Positions 16,832-25,892 of a DNA stretch of 64,000 bases are shown in pieces (the stretch's first letter is position 1; every line of letters begins with the position of its first letter). The position numbers and the translations under genes were made by a program. The notes under the pieces were generated by a model, which saw only the letters and a program-made list of their open reading frames with translations, made no database searches and was not told the origin of the DNA. The stretch is taken from assembly GCF_007197755.1 (NCBI RefSeq), contig NZ_CP041636.1, positions 1,524,001-1,588,000 of the forward strand, read 5' to 3'. This stretch comes from Ferrovibrio terrae. Lineage in GTDB: Bacteria > Pseudomonadota > Alphaproteobacteria > Ferrovibrionales > Ferrovibrionaceae.

Positions 16832-17728
16832 ATGATCGACAAGCTCGAGTTTCTTCTCGCCCTCGCGCGTGAAAAGAACTTTCGCAAGGCAGCGGATGAA
16901 TGTGGCGTGACACAACCCACGTTTTCCGCGGCAATCAAGCAGCTTGAAGACATTCTGGGCGTGCTGCTGGTGCAGCGCAGCTCACGCTTTCTCGGCTTCA
17001 CCGCTGAGGGTGAACGCGTGCTCGACTGGGCGCGGCGCATCGTTGCCGATTCGCGCGCGATGCGTCAGGAGGTGCAGGCACTCAAACGCGGTCTCGTCGG
17101 ACATCTAAAAATTGCAGCCATTCCAACGGCTTTGGGTATGGTTTCGGAACTCACCACGCCCTATCGCGAGAAGCATCCGCAGGTGAAATTCACCATCTAC
17201 TCGCGCACCTCGGTCGAGGTGCTGTCGATGCTGTCGAATCTCGAAGTCGATGCAGGCATCACCTACATCGACAACGAGCCACTCGGCAAGGCACGCTCGA
17301 TCCCGCTTTATTCCGAGCAGTATCGGTTGGTTACATCGGAGAACAGCCCACTCGGGGATCGCCAGTCCGTCACCTGGGCGGAAGTTGGCAAGATCCCGCT
17401 CTGCCTGCTGACGCCCGACATGCAGAACCGTCGGATCATCAACCGGCTGTTGCAGACGGCGGGTAGTGGCGAGCTTGAATCGACGCTGGAATCCAACTCG
17501 ATGATCGTGCTGTTTTCACATGTACGTACCGGACGCTGGGCCAGCGTTATGCCGGAAAAACTCGCAAATACGCTGGGTCTTACCGAACGGCTGCGCTCGA
17601 TTCCCATCGTCGAACCCGAGGCCGTGCACATGATTGGCCTGGTCGTGCCGAACCGCGAGCCGATGACGCCACTGACAGTGGCGTTGGTCGCCGAAGCCAA
17701 GCTGCTGGCCGAGCGCCTGCGCGACTGA
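16832..17728 (+). CDS. LysR-family regulator, probably of the formate dehydrogenase locus
   Basis: This is a full-length LTTR of 298 residues: winged helix in residues 1-60 (FRKAADECGVTQPTFSAAIKQLED) and a two-lobed inducer domain starting around AIPTALGMVSEL near residue 95. It lies just upstream of, and in the same direction as, the OFA carrier and the formate dehydrogenase genes. Tandem LTTR-like dyads occur in the gap that follows it. Control of formate use is inferred from position. Its last part contains a perfect DNA palindrome at 17666-17684. Confidence 0.9.
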   Translation: MIDKLEFLLALAREKNFRKAADECGVTQPTFSAAIKQLEDILGVLLVQRSSRFLGFTAEGERVLDWARRIVADSRAMRQEVQALKRGLVGHLKIAAIPTALGMVSELTTPYREKHPQVKFTIYSRTSVEVLSMLSNLEVDAGITYIDNEPLGKARSIPLYSEQYRLVTSENSPLGDRQSVTWAEVGKIPLCLLTPDMQNRRIINRLLQTAGSGELESTLESNSMIVLFSHVRTGRWASVMPEKLANTLGLTERLRSIPIVEPEAVHMIGLVVPNREPMTPLTVALVAEAKLLAERLRD

Positions 17729-17789
17729 ATCGGCATTATAGGAATAGCTGATCACCCGATTGGGCGAAGCATAGTAATGCCTGCGCGTT

Positions 17790-17848
17790 GATAGCTTTGT
17801 TCTATCGCAGCATACGACTGCTGTATTGATCGGCTCTGCCTAATCAAT
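17790..17848. promoter_or_regulatory. Tandem LysR-type operator candidates upstream of the OFA carrier
   Basis: Three dyads lie in the 137-base gap before the carrier. GATAG-N7-CTATC is at 17790-17806. ATAC-N7-GTAT is at 17812-17826, its centre 21 bases from the first, which is two helical turns. ATTGAT-N12-ATCAAT is at 17825-17848. The first two have the short-arm, N7-spaced form (T-N11-A) of LTTR sites and the same-face spacing of recognition and activation sites. Assignment to the adjacent LysR protein is inferred. Confidence 0.5.
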
Positions 17849-17961
17849 CACTAAAACATCCATGCATGGGTCGGAGCGGTCCATGCGGCATGCCACGCCG
17901 AGATGCAGAACACCACTGCAGCGGCGCGGCAGCAGAAAATTTCATGGGAGGGGACGGCAAA

Positions 17962-19620
17962 ATGGCCGCTGCGCAGGATACTGCAGGACTAATGCCCGGA
18001 ATCGGGCTGTTGGATCGCGAACGCATCATCGCGAAGCCTGGATTCAATCGTTGGCTTGTGCCGCCTGCGGCGCTCGCAATCCATCTCTGCATCGGCATGG
18101 CCTATGGCTTCAGCGTGTTCTGGCTGCCGCTGTCGCGGGCCATCGGCATCACTTCTGCCAAGGCCTGCCCGCCGGACATGAGCCTGATGGCAGCGCTGTT
18201 CACCACGTCATGCGACTGGAAGGTCAGCGACCTCGGCTGGATGTACACGCTGTTCTTCGTGCTGCTCGGTTCGGCCGCCGCCATCTGGGGTGGCTGGCTG
18301 GAACGCGCCGGCCCGCGCAAGGCCGGCTTCGTCGCAGCGTTGTGCTGGTGCGGCGGCCTGCTGATCTCGGCGGTCGGCGTCTATACCCATCAGCTCTGGC
18401 TGATGTGGCTGGGCTCGGGCGTGATCGGCGGCATCGGCCTCGGTCTGGGCTACATCTCGCCGGTATCGACCCTGATCAAATGGTTCCCCGACCGTCGTGG
18501 CATGGCGACCGGCATGGCCATCATGGGCTTTGGTGGCGGCGCCATGATTGGCGCACCGCTGGCCGACCTGCTGATGAACACCTTCCGCACGGCCACCTCG
18601 GTCGGCGTCTGGCAAACCTTTGTCGCCATGGGCGTGATCTATTTCGTCTTCATGGTTGGCGGCGCCTTCGGCTACCGCATTCCGCCGGCGGGCTGGCGTC
18701 CTGACGGCTGGACTCCGCCGCCGGAAAACGCCAAGTCGATGATCACCAAGCATCATGTGCACCTGAAGAATGCACACAAGACTCCGCAGTTCTGGCTGGT
18801 CTGGTGGGTGCTCTGCCTGAACGTGAGCGCAGGTATCGGTGTGATCGGCATGGCCTCGCCAATGCTGCAGGAAATTTTCGCCGGTGGCCTGATCGGCCTG
18901 CCGGACGTTTCCTTCACGCAGCTTGATCCGGATCAGCGCAGGACGGTGGCGGCAATTGCCGCAGGCTTCACCGGCCTGTTGTCGCTGTTCAACATCGGCG
19001 GCCGGTTCTTCTGGGCCTCGCTGTCCGACAAACTTGGCCGCAAGCTGACCTACTATACGTTCTTCGCGCTGGGCATCGCCCTTTACGCCGCCGCTCCCTG
19101 GGCAGCCAGTATCGGCAGCAAGGCGATGTTCGTACTGTTCTTCGGCATCATCCTGTCGATGTATGGCGGCGGTTTTGCCACCGTGCCGGCCTATCTGGCT
19201 GACCTGTTCGGCACGCAGTTCGTCGGCGCGATCCACGGCCGCCTGCTGACCGCATGGTCGACGGCGGGCATCATCGGCCCGGTGGTGGTGAACTATATCC
19301 GCGAAGCCCAGATTGCCGCCGGCATTCCGCGCGCGCAGGTGTATGATTTCACCATGTACATCCTGGCCGGCATGCTGCTGGTGGGCTTCATCTGCAACCT
19401 CTTCGTCAAGCCGGTCGATTCGAAATGGCATATGAGCGAAGAGGAAGTGGCGGCGATGCAGGCCAAGACCGCGCTGGTCTCGGCCGGTCCGACCGGGGCC
19501 TTCGGCATCGGCAAGGGCGGCCTCGACGGCAAGGCGGTTGTCGCCTGGGCCATCGTGGGTATCCCGATCCTCTGGGGTATCTGGATCACCCTGTCGAAGT
19601 CCTTCGTGCTGTTCCGTTAA
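17962..19620 (+). CDS. OFA-family MFS transporter (oxalate/formate antiporter-like)
   Basis: The ATG at 17962, eight bases after GGGAGGGG, gives 552 residues; the frame is open further upstream but those residues do not look like protein. Family features include CIGMAYGFSVFWLPLSRAIG in the first helix, the FPDRRGMATGMAIMGFGGGA motif near residue 180, and the FWASLSDKLGRKLTYY loop near residue 355. Large loops (about residues 45-75 and 240-310) make it longer than OxlT. It directly precedes the formate dehydrogenase genes, so formate or another small carboxylate is the probable cargo. A rho-independent terminator follows it. Confidence 0.88.
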   Translation: MAAAQDTAGLMPGIGLLDRERIIAKPGFNRWLVPPAALAIHLCIGMAYGFSVFWLPLSRAIGITSAKACPPDMSLMAALFTTSCDWKVSDLGWMYTLFFVLLGSAAAIWGGWLERAGPRKAGFVAALCWCGGLLISAVGVYTHQLWLMWLGSGVIGGIGLGLGYISPVSTLIKWFPDRRGMATGMAIMGFGGGAMIGAPLADLLMNTFRTATSVGVWQTFVAMGVIYFVFMVGGAFGYRIPPAGWRPDGWTPPPENAKSMITKHHVHLKNAHKTPQFWLVWWVLCLNVSAGIGVIGMASPMLQEIFAGGLIGLPDVSFTQLDPDQRRTVAAIAAGFTGLLSLFNIGGRFFWASLSDKLGRKLTYYTFFALGIALYAAAPWAASIGSKAMFVLFFGIILSMYGGGFATVPAYLADLFGTQFVGAIHGRLLTAWSTAGIIGPVVVNYIREAQIAAGIPRAQVYDFTMYILAGMLLVGFICNLFVKPVDSKWHMSEEEVAAMQAKTALVSAGPTGAFGIGKGGLDGKAVVAWAIVGIPILWGIWITLSKSFVLFR

Positions 19621-19651
19621 AGCAGACGCAACCAGGACTGTTATAAGATTG

Positions 19652-19690
19652 CTCTCTGGCGTTTGCCCCGGACGCCGGAGAGTTCTTTTT
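19652..19690 (+). terminator. Rho-independent terminator after the OFA carrier
   Basis: CTCTCTGGCGT pairs with ACGCCGGAGAG (11 base pairs, one G-U) around a nine-base loop, followed by TTCTTTTT. It lies between the carrier stop and the formate dehydrogenase beta gene, so the two may be transcribed separately or the terminator may only attenuate read-through. Confidence 0.8.
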
Positions 19691-19726
19691 ACCTTTATGC
19701 AGTAAATTCCAGTCGGTACCAGCGGC

Positions 19727-21397
19727 ATGAACGTCAACGCCAACATGAGCATCCGCAATAACCGGAAGGGCCGGGCCACTCCGCGCGGCCGTCAGGCCTC
19801 CGACGCTGACCATGAGGCGCTGCGCGCCATCGTGCGGCCGGATTTTGCCCGCCGCGACCTGCTGATCGAATACCTGCATCTGATCAACGACGCGAAGGGC
19901 TTCCTGCCCGCTCCGCTGCTGACTGCCCTGGCCGAAGCGATGCGCCTGCCGCTGGCGGACGTATTCGAGACCGCCACCTTCTATGCCCATTTCAAGGTCG
20001 TCGATGCCGATGAGGTGCAGCCCGCGCCGGTCACGCTGCGCATCTGCGACAGCTTGAGCTGCGTCATGGCCGGTGCCGATGCGCTGGCCGAAAGCCTGGA
20101 TAACATGAGCCCGGATGTGCGCGTCGAGCGCGCGCCCTGCATGGGCCAGTGTGACCGCGCGCCCTGCGCGGTCTACGGCAAGAACGTGATCGCGCCGGCG
20201 GCGGTCGAAACCGTGCTGGATGCTCATGTGCAGAAGGCCGTCGCGCCGGTGCTGCCGAACTACAAGGGCCTGGCAGCCTATCGCGCCCAGGGCGGTTACG
20301 GCGTACTGCAGAAGCTGCGCAACGGCGAGATGACGCGTGACGCGCTGATCGCCGAGGTCGAAGCCGCCGGCCTGCGCGGCATGGGCGGTGCTGGTTTCCC
20401 CACGGCGCGCAAATGGAAAGCATTGCTGGAGCAGCCTAAGCCGCGGCTGCTCGCCGTCAATGGCGACGAGGGCGAGCCGGGCACGCTGAAGGATCGCTGG
20501 TTCCTCGAAACCGATCCGCATGGTTTCCTCGAAGGTGTGCTGATCGCAGCCCATCTGATTGAAGCCGAGACGGCCTATATCTATCTGCGCGACGAATATC
20601 CCGCGCTTCATCTCGTGATCGCCGAAGAGCTGAAGGCGCTGAAGGCCGCCGGATTCCTAGGCAATGTGAAGATCGAACTGCGGCGCGGCGCCGGCGCATA
20701 TATCTGCGGTGAAGAGTCAGCGATGCTGGAAAGCATCGAGGGCAAACGCGGCCTGCCGCGCCAGAAGCCGCCATTTCCCTTCCAGGTCGGCCTCTGGGGT
20801 CGGCCAACGTTGATCAACAATGTCGAGACGCTCTACTGGATTCCGCAGATCGTGGATAAGGGCGCGGCCTGGTGGCAGGGCCACGGCCGCAACGGCGGCA
20901 AGGGTCTGCGCAGCTACTCGGTTTCGGGCCGCGTGCGCAATCCGGGCGTGAAGCTGGCCCCGGCCGGCGTCACCATCACCGAGCTGATCGAGGAATATTG
21001 CGGTGGCATGCTGCCGGGCCATACCTTCACGGCCTATCTGCCGGGCGGCGCCTCCGGCGGCATACTGCCGGCCAGCATGAACGATATCCCGCTCGATTTC
21101 GGCCAGCTCGAGAAATACGGCTGTTTCATCGGGTCGGCCGCTGTGATCGTGTTGTCTGATCAGGACAACGTGAAGGACGCGGCGCTCAATCTGATGAAGT
21201 TCTTCCGCCATGAAAGCTGCGGCCAGTGCACGCCCTGTCGCGTCGGCACCGAAAAGGCCGCCGACCTGATGGCGCAGCCGAAATGGGATGAACCGCTTTT
21301 ACGCGATCTGGCGCAGGTGATGCGTGATGCCTCGATCTGCGGCCTGGGCCAGGCCGCGCCGAATCCACTTCTTTCTGTGCTGGAGCGCTTCAAATGA
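19727..21397 (+). CDS. NAD-dependent formate dehydrogenase beta subunit (NuoE-NuoF fusion)
   Basis: This 556-residue protein joins a NuoE-like thioredoxin-fold [2Fe-2S] domain (about 25-180; Cys pairs in ICDSLSC near 106 and CMGQCDRAPC near 138) to a NuoF-like FMN/NADH domain (GLRGMGGAGFPTARKW near 215, NGDEGEPGTLKDR near 245, GAGAYICGEESA near 325) with a C-terminal [4Fe-4S] motif ESCGQCTPCRVG near 496. In FdsGBA enzymes these are two proteins; the fused form is known from the two-subunit FDH1 of Methylorubrum. It passes electrons from the alpha subunit to NAD. The ATG has a weak RBS; an ATG six codons later is an alternative. The stop overlaps the alpha start. Confidence 0.93.
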   Translation: MNVNANMSIRNNRKGRATPRGRQASDADHEALRAIVRPDFARRDLLIEYLHLINDAKGFLPAPLLTALAEAMRLPLADVFETATFYAHFKVVDADEVQPAPVTLRICDSLSCVMAGADALAESLDNMSPDVRVERAPCMGQCDRAPCAVYGKNVIAPAAVETVLDAHVQKAVAPVLPNYKGLAAYRAQGGYGVLQKLRNGEMTRDALIAEVEAAGLRGMGGAGFPTARKWKALLEQPKPRLLAVNGDEGEPGTLKDRWFLETDPHGFLEGVLIAAHLIEAETAYIYLRDEYPALHLVIAEELKALKAAGFLGNVKIELRRGAGAYICGEESAMLESIEGKRGLPRQKPPFPFQVGLWGRPTLINNVETLYWIPQIVDKGAAWWQGHGRNGGKGLRSYSVSGRVRNPGVKLAPAGVTITELIEEYCGGMLPGHTFTAYLPGGASGGILPASMNDIPLDFGQLEKYGCFIGSAAVIVLSDQDNVKDAALNLMKFFRHESCGQCTPCRVGTEKAADLMAQPKWDEPLLRDLAQVMRDASICGLGQAAPNPLLSVLERFK

Positions 21398-24156
21398 TCC
21401 GCTTCCATCTCGATGGCAAACCTGTCGACGCCCTGCCGGGTGAAACCATATGGCAGGTCGCCAAGCGCGAAGGTACCGATATTCCGCATCTGTGCTACAC
21501 GCCACAGCCCGGCTTCCGTGCCGATGGCAACTGCCGCGCCTGCATGGTCGAGATCGAGGGCGAGCGCGTGCTGGCGCCGAGCTGCAAGCGCATGCCGATC
21601 GACGGAATGAAAGTCTTATCGGCCAGCGCGCGCGCGACGCGCGCGCGCGAACTGGTGATGGAGCTTCTGGTCGCGGATCAACCCAAACGCGCTGAAGCGC
21701 ATGACGGCGAGTCCAAATTCTGGCACTGGGCCGAAGCGCTCAATGTCACCGAAAGCCGCTTCCCGGCACGCGAGCATATGCCGGCGCCGGATCGCAGCCA
21801 TGGCGCGATGGCGGTCAACCTGGATGCCTGCATCCAGTGCAATCTCTGCGTCCGCGCCTGCCGTGAAGTGCAGGGCAATGACGTGATCGGTATGGCCTTC
21901 CGCGGCCATCATTCCGAGATCGTGTTCGATTTTAACGATCCGATGGGCAACAGCACCTGCGTCGCCTGCGGTGAATGCGTGCAGGCCTGCCCGACCGGTG
22001 CGCTGCTGCCGTCCACGCTGGTCGACGAGCATAACCATGCCGTCGAGAAGGCTACCACGGCGGTCGACAGCCTCTGCCCCTTCTGCGGCGTCGGCTGCCA
22101 GCTCACCTACCACGTCAAGGACGACAAGATTCAATATGTCACCGGCAAGGATGGCCCGGCCAATCGCGGCCGGCTCTGCGTCAAGGGCCGCTTCGGTTTC
22201 GACTATATCAACCACCCGCATCGCCTTACCAAGCCGCTGGTGCGCAAGGATGGCATCCCCAAGCATGGCGAGGATTTTGTCGATCCGGCCAATCCGTGGA
22301 CGCATTTCCGTGAGGCGACCTGGGAAGAGGCGATGGAGCGTGCTGCCCGGGGCCTGGTGAAGGTGCGTGACGAGGTAGGTCCGCAGGCGATGGCCGGCTT
22401 CGGGTCTGCCAAGGGCTCGAATGAAGAGGCCTATCTGTTCCAGAAGCTGGTGCGCATGGGCTTCGGCACCAACAATGTTGATCACTGCACCCGCCTGTGC
22501 CACGCCTCGTCGGTGGCGGCGTTGATGGAAGGTGTTGGCTCGGCCGCCGTGACGGCGCCGTTTGCCGCCGCCATGGATGCCGAAGTGATCATCGTGATCG
22601 GTGCCAATCCCGCCGTGAATCATCCGGTGGCGGCCACCTTCATCAAGAATGCCGTGCGCCAGAAGAATGCCAAACTGATCGTGATGGATCCGCGCGGCCA
22701 GGCGCTGACCAAATTCGCCACCCATCACCTGCGTTTCAAGCCGGGTTCCGATGTGGCAATGCTGAACGCGCTGCTCAACGTGATCATCGAGGAAGGGTTG
22801 ACCAATCCGGCCTATATCCAGCGTTTCGTGGATGGCTTCCCTGACCTGGAGCAGGCGGTGAAGGACGCGACACCAGAAGCGATGTCGCCGCTCTGCGGCA
22901 TCGCACCCGATGTGCTGCGCGATGTGGCGCGCATGTATGCGACGTCTAAAGCCTCGATCATCTTCTGGGGCATGGGTGTGTCGCAGCATGTGCATGGCAC
23001 CGATAACGCCCGCTGTCTGATCGCACTCGGGCTGATCACCGGCCAGGTCGGCAAGCCCGGCGCGGGCCTGCATCCGCTGCGCGGCCAGAACAATGTGCAG
23101 GGCGCCTCCGATGCCGGCCTGATCCCGATGGTGTTGCCCGACTATCAGTCGGTGGAGGATGCCGCCAAGCGTCAGGCCTTCGAGGCGATCTGGGGCCCGG
23201 GCGTGAAAAACGAGCATATCGCCGCCAAGCGTGGCCTGACGGTCGTCGAGATCATGAACGCGATCATGAAGGGCGAGATTCACGCCATGTATATCATGGG
23301 CGAGAATCCGGCCATGTCCGATCCCGATGCCAGCCATGCCCGCGAGGCGTTGGCGAAGCTCGATCATCTCGTGGTGCAGGATATCTTCCTCACCGAAACC
23401 GCCTTCCATGCCGATGTGGTGTTGCCAGCCTCGGCCTTTGCCGAAAAGGACGGCAGCTTCACCAACACCGATCGCCGCGTGCAGATCGGCCGTGCCGCGC
23501 TCAAGCCGCCGGGCGAGGCGCGCCAGGATTGGGAACTGGTGCAGGATATCGCCCAGCGCATGGGTCTGCCGTGGAACTACGCGCATCCGCGCGAGGTCTA
23601 TGCCGAAATGGCCTCCGTGATGCCATCGCTCGCTGGCATCACCTGGCCGCGCCTGGAAGACGAAGAGGCCGTCACCTATCCGGGTGGTCGCGAAATCATC
23701 TTCACGGACGGTTTCCCCACCGCGACCGGTCGCGCCAGGATCGTTACCACCAAGGTCACGCCGCCGGCCGAACTGCCCGATACGGAATATCCGATGGTAC
23801 TCAGCACCGGTCGCCTGCTGGAACACTGGCATACCGGCGCGATGACGCGCCGCGCCACCCAGCTGGATGCGCTGGAACCGGAAGCCACCGCGCAGCTGCA
23901 CCCGCGCGATGCGGCAAAGCTGGGCGTCACGGCCGGCCAGCAGATCCGTGTTTCCACCCGGCGCGGTTCGATCCAGCTCAAGGCCCGCATCGACCGCGAC
24001 GTGGCGGAAAATATGGTGTTCATCCCGTTTGCATTCTACGAGGCGGCGGCGAACCTGCTGACCAACCCGCAGCTCGATCCCTTCGGCAAGATCCCGGAGT
24101 TCAAGTTCTGCGCAGCAAAAGTCGAAGCGGTCGAGGCCGCAGTGGCGGCCGAATAA
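21394..24156 (+). CDS. Formate dehydrogenase alpha subunit (Mo/W-bis-MGD, NAD-dependent type)
   Basis: The protein has 920 residues. Domains in order: N-terminal [2Fe-2S] ferredoxin (1-80, CYTPQPGFRADGNCRACMVE), NuoG-like Fe-S region, two [4Fe-4S] motifs (CIQCNLCVRAC near 147, CVACGECVQAC near 189), a further cluster in CPFCGVGCQL near 228, and the molybdopterin catalytic part. The presumed metal-ligand Cys is about residue 365 in VDHCTRLCHASS, so it is a Cys, not a selenocysteine, enzyme. The C-terminal cap begins near 790 (LSTGRLLEHWHTGAMTRR). It oxidises formate to CO2. No fdsC/fdhD sulfurtransferase or fdsD follows: the next gene is convergent with a three-base gap. Confidence 0.95.
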   Translation: MIRFHLDGKPVDALPGETIWQVAKREGTDIPHLCYTPQPGFRADGNCRACMVEIEGERVLAPSCKRMPIDGMKVLSASARATRARELVMELLVADQPKRAEAHDGESKFWHWAEALNVTESRFPAREHMPAPDRSHGAMAVNLDACIQCNLCVRACREVQGNDVIGMAFRGHHSEIVFDFNDPMGNSTCVACGECVQACPTGALLPSTLVDEHNHAVEKATTAVDSLCPFCGVGCQLTYHVKDDKIQYVTGKDGPANRGRLCVKGRFGFDYINHPHRLTKPLVRKDGIPKHGEDFVDPANPWTHFREATWEEAMERAARGLVKVRDEVGPQAMAGFGSAKGSNEEAYLFQKLVRMGFGTNNVDHCTRLCHASSVAALMEGVGSAAVTAPFAAAMDAEVIIVIGANPAVNHPVAATFIKNAVRQKNAKLIVMDPRGQALTKFATHHLRFKPGSDVAMLNALLNVIIEEGLTNPAYIQRFVDGFPDLEQAVKDATPEAMSPLCGIAPDVLRDVARMYATSKASIIFWGMGVSQHVHGTDNARCLIALGLITGQVGKPGAGLHPLRGQNNVQGASDAGLIPMVLPDYQSVEDAAKRQAFEAIWGPGVKNEHIAAKRGLTVVEIMNAIMKGEIHAMYIMGENPAMSDPDASHAREALAKLDHLVVQDIFLTETAFHADVVLPASAFAEKDGSFTNTDRRVQIGRAALKPPGEARQDWELVQDIAQRMGLPWNYAHPREVYAEMASVMPSLAGITWPRLEDEEAVTYPGGREIIFTDGFPTATGRARIVTTKVTPPAELPDTEYPMVLSTGRLLEHWHTGAMTRRATQLDALEPEATAQLHPRDAAKLGVTAGQQIRVSTRRGSIQLKARIDRDVAENMVFIPFAFYEAAANLLTNPQLDPFGKIPEFKFCAAKVEAVEAAVAAE

Positions 24157-24159
24157 GCC

Positions 24160-25002
24160 TCAGCTCTTTTTCACCCGCGTGACCAGCTGGGTCGGATTGA
24201 CGAAGCGCAGCGCGATCAGCAGCCAGATCATCGTCGTGGCCATATAGATCACCGCCATGGCGTCGATGGATTGCGGCGCGCGCACGCCGGCGGCATAGAC
24301 GGCGTAATACAGCGCCACCACCAGCGTCTGGCTGCTCGGTCCCGCGGTGAAGAAGGTCAGTTCGAACATCGCGATGGTGCGCACCAGCACCATCAGCAGC
24401 GCCGCAAGAATGCCCGGCGCCAGCAGCGGCACCAGCACATGCACGAACATCTGCCGCGAATTGGCGCCAAAGACGCGGGCGGCGGCTTCCACGCGCGGAT
24501 CGATCTGTTCGATGAAGGGAATCATCACCAGCACGACGAAGGGCACGGTCGGCACCAGATTGGCCAGCACCACGCCGAAGATAGATCCGCCGACGCCGAA
24601 CTGGTACAGCACGGTGGCGAGCGGAATGCCGAAGGTCAGTGGCGGCACCAGCAGCGGCAGCAGGATCAGCAGCATCACCAGCCGTTTGCCGGGAAACTCG
24701 CGGCGCGCCAGCGCATAGGCGCCCAGCACGCCAAGAATGCCCGACAACAGCACGACCGCGCCGACGACCTGGAAAGTGACGATCAGCACGTCGTCGAGCT
24801 GGAATTCTGCCCAGGCCGAGAAATACCATTTGGTGGTGAAGCCGGACGGCAGCCAGGTGTTGAACCAGCGCGTGCCAAACGAATTCACCAGCACGCTGGC
24901 GATCATGGCCAGCAGATTGAGCACGAAGAAGCCGACCAGCACCCAGATGGCGGTATTCCAGGCGCGCAGGGCGAGGGGATGGCGGTCCAGAGCAAGCCTC
25001 AT
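24160..25002 (-). CDS. ABC transporter permease (PotC/PhnV-like)
   Basis: This 280-residue inner-membrane protein has six predicted helices and the ATPase-contact EAA loop AAARVFGANSRQMFVHVLVPLL near residue 190. It is the second permease of the importer; its start overlaps the stop of the first permease (ATGA). The family moves polyamines, iron, thiamine or phosphonates. It ends three bases from the convergent formate dehydrogenase gene, with no visible terminator, so the two transcripts probably overlap. Confidence 0.92.
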   Translation of the reverse strand: MRLALDRHPLALRAWNTAIWVLVGFFVLNLLAMIASVLVNSFGTRWFNTWLPSGFTTKWYFSAWAEFQLDDVLIVTFQVVGAVVLLSGILGVLGAYALARREFPGKRLVMLLILLPLLVPPLTFGIPLATVLYQFGVGGSIFGVVLANLVPTVPFVVLVMIPFIEQIDPRVEAAARVFGANSRQMFVHVLVPLLAPGILAALLMVLVRTIAMFELTFFTAGPSSQTLVVALYYAVYAAGVRAPQSIDAMAVIYMATTMIWLLIALRFVNPTQLVTRVKKS

Positions 25003-25892
25003 CCCTTGGCACCTCCCATCGGGCCGCGATAGAGCAGGCCGCGTGCCGACAGCAGGCCGGCCACGATCAGCAGCTGAACGCCGGCCATGATCATCGCGAT
25101 GGTCGAGGCCAGGGAATAATCGTAAGCCTCGTAGGCGGCGGTGTAGGCGGCAATCGAGATCACGCGCGTCGAGCCCGCCGGCGAGCCCAGCAGAACGGCG
25201 GTGGGAAACACCGAGAAAGCCTGCACAAAGGACAGGCAGAAATTGACCGTCAGTCCCTGCGCCAGCAGCGGCAGCAGGATATGGCGGAAGCGGGCCCAGG
25301 GCCGCGCGCCCAGCGTAGACGCCGCCTGCTCTAGCGCCGGGTCGATGCCAGTGACGTAAGACAGCGTCAGCAGGAAGGTGAAGGGGAAGATCGCGATCAG
25401 CAGGCCGAGGAAGGCGCCCCAGTAATTGTGTACCAGCTGCAGCGGACCGCCGATCAGGCCGATGGTGATCAGCGTGCGGTTCAGCCAGCCCTGGGGGCCG
25501 AGATAGTTGAGCAGGCCTTCGGCGATCAGCACAGTGCCCAGCGTGATGGGCAGCACGAGAATCGTGGTCAGCAGACGCTGGTTGCGCATATGCCGCACGC
25601 GCAGCGCAATCGGGATCGACAGGAAGACACAGAGCAGAGTGACGGGCACGGCCAGTCGCAGCGTCTTGCCGATGGTGTCGTACAGGAACGGGTCGGTGAA
25701 GAAGGCCCGGTAATTGGCATACCAGACGGCGTTGTCTTTCGGCTCGATCGACAGCACCAGGCCGTAGAAGAAGGGATAGACGAACAGCGCCAGTACGAAC
25801 AGCACGGCCGGCAGGGCCAGCAGCGTGACATTGTCGACGCCCATCGCGGCCAGCTGCAGACGCAGCGGCGGTTTTTCCGGCACCGCTGCCAT
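24999..25892 (-). CDS. ABC transporter permease (PotB-like)
   Basis: The protein has 297 residues with about six membrane helices and the EAA loop EQAASTLGARPWARFRHILL near residue 190. It pairs with the following permease and shares a base overlap with the ATPase gene stop (both at 25892). An N-terminal cytoplasmic stretch (EKPPLRLQLAAMG) precedes the first helix, as in PotB-like permeases. It belongs to the same importer as the Tat-signal binding protein upstream. Confidence 0.92.
   Translation of the reverse strand: MAAVPEKPPLRLQLAAMGVDNVTLLALPAVLFVLALFVYPFFYGLVLSIEPKDNAVWYANYRAFFTDPFLYDTIGKTLRLAVPVTLLCVFLSIPIALRVRHMRNQRLLTTILVLPITLGTVLIAEGLLNYLGPQGWLNRTLITIGLIGGPLQLVHNYWGAFLGLLIAIFPFTFLLTLSYVTGIDPALEQAASTLGARPWARFRHILLPLLAQGLTVNFCLSFVQAFSVFPTAVLLGSPAGSTRVISIAAYTAAYEAYDYSLASTIAMIMAGVQLLIVAGLLSARGLLYRGPMGGAKG

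Noticed and set aside
18208-19779. 523-codon minus-strand frame opposite the OFA carrier
   Set aside because: Low-complexity charged translation, no RBS, and the carrier on the plus strand is certain.
21616-23901. Very long open frame on the minus strand opposite the formate dehydrogenase alpha gene
   Set aside because: It is the mirror of a well-matched gene in GC-rich DNA. Its translation is rich in His, Arg and Gln with no family pattern.
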